Below are positions 47,072 through 47,446 of a stretch of 47,446 nt of DNA, piece after piece. The translations under genes were made by a program, and so were the position numbers. Every line of letters starts with the position of its first letter. The stretch's first letter is position 1. A model generated the notes under the pieces. It did no database searches, was not told the DNA's origin, and saw nothing but the letters and a program-made list of their open reading frames with translations. The DNA comes from Alphaproteobacteria bacterium (GTDB lineage: Bacteria; Pseudomonadota; Alphaproteobacteria; Caulobacterales; Aquidulcibacteraceae), in contig JAPLOL010000020.1 of NCBI GenBank assembly GCA_026400735.1, forward strand, positions 1 through 47,446, given 5' to 3'.

Positions 47072-47446
47072 TTAGTTGTCCAAGAAGCTCCGCAGCTTCC
47101 GTGAGCGAGACGGATGCTTCAGCTTGCGGAGCGCCTTTGCTTCGATTTGGCGGATGCGTTCGCGGGTGACGCTGAACTGCTGACCGACTTCTTCGAGCGT
47201 GTGGTCGGTGTTCATGCCGATGCCGAAGCGCATGCGCAGGACGCGTTCTTCGCGCGGGGTGAGCGAAGCCAGCACCCGCGTCGTGGTTTCGCGCAGGTTG
47301 GATTGGATCGCGGCGTCGACCGGCAGGATCGCGTTTTTGTCCTCGATAAAATCGCCGAGGTGTGAATCTTCTTCGTCGCCGATCGGCGTTTCCAAGGAGA
47401 TCGGCTCCTTGGCGATCTTCATCACCTTGCGGACCTTCTCGAGCGG
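47072..47446 (-). CDS. rpoD: Primary sigma factor, C-terminal 124 residues (5' end outside window)
   Basis: The gene runs off the right edge in frame. Region 3 and region 4 of sigma-70 are visible: [20 protein letters not shown], then [16 protein letters not shown], and the region 4.2 helix-turn-helix [20 protein letters not shown] that reads the -35 box. It ends [17 protein letters not shown], as in alphaproteobacterial RpoD. The EVE/nuclease gene follows on the same strand, 18 bp after the stop. Confidence 0.98.
   Translation of the reverse strand, partial: PLEKVRKVMKIAKEPISLETPIGDEEDSHLGDFIEDKNAILPVDAAIQSNLRETTTRVLASLTPREERVLRMRFGIGMNTDHTLEEVGQQFSVTRERIRQIEAKALRKLKHPSRSRKLRSFLDN

Overview
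The window looks like chromosomal DNA of an alphaproteobacterium with moderately high GC, probably near the Caulobacterales/Hyphomonadaceae. Four things point that way. There is an ELM1-family gene. There is an exact GTTC-N7-GTTC LexA site, the alphaproteobacterial form. Lipoproteins, a TonB-dependent receptor and a TadG-like protein show a Gram-negative envelope. An arsR-arsI-arsC-aqpS arsenic operon is present. The lineage is inferred from gene content only. The sequence opens inside rpoC and closes inside rpoD, so it is mostly housekeeping chromosome with small accessory patches. I see no transposase, prophage module, CRISPR array, tRNA or rRNA.

Layout. 1-7.8 kb: 3' part of rpoC and its terminator, a lipoprotein M13 peptidase, a TonB-dependent receptor, and a zinc-ribbon protein. 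8-13.2 kb: a class I aminotransferase, a TPR protein, a saccharopine-dehydrogenase-like reductase, an EamA transporter, and a folB plus pteridine-reductase-like pair. 13.2-16.1 kb: three very small membrane or exported peptides, an SOS-type promoter driving a PA0069-family radical SAM protein, and a YpfJ-like zinc protease. 16.1-20.6 kb: LysR and GntR regulators, a serine hydrolase, and trxB. 20.7-23.2 kb: a stand-alone receiver protein and the four-gene arsenic operon. 23.1-28 kb: ELM1, greA, carB. 28-30.1 kb: a compact SPFH / ribbon-helix-helix / CPBP-protease operon behind a perfect palindrome.

30.2-37.3 kb: a TadG-like von Willebrand protein, a TIR-membrane-TonB fusion, beta-carbonic anhydrase, a frameshifted lipoprotein gene, and small envelope proteins. 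37.3-41 kb: DUF1203, a D-aminoacylase-type amidohydrolase, and an M19 dipeptidase relative. 41-45 kb: two small lipoproteins, a TetR regulator with a clear inverted-repeat operator, a small exported protein, a 2OG-Fe(II)-type oxygenase, a broken alpha/beta hydrolase, and an NTF2-like lipoprotein. 45.1-45.75 kb: a gene-free stretch rich in strong inverted repeats. 45.9-47.05 kb: an EVE-domain/nuclease gene whose reading frame is broken by a 7-bp tandem duplication near its start. 47.07 kb to the end: the 3' end of rpoD.

The most interesting items are the LexA box embedded in the promoter of the radical SAM gene, the 7-bp duplication that switches off (or phase-varies) the EVE/nuclease gene, the TIR-TonB transmembrane fusion, the SPFH-RHH-CPBP operon, and the structured intergenic region near 45.2-45.3 kb.
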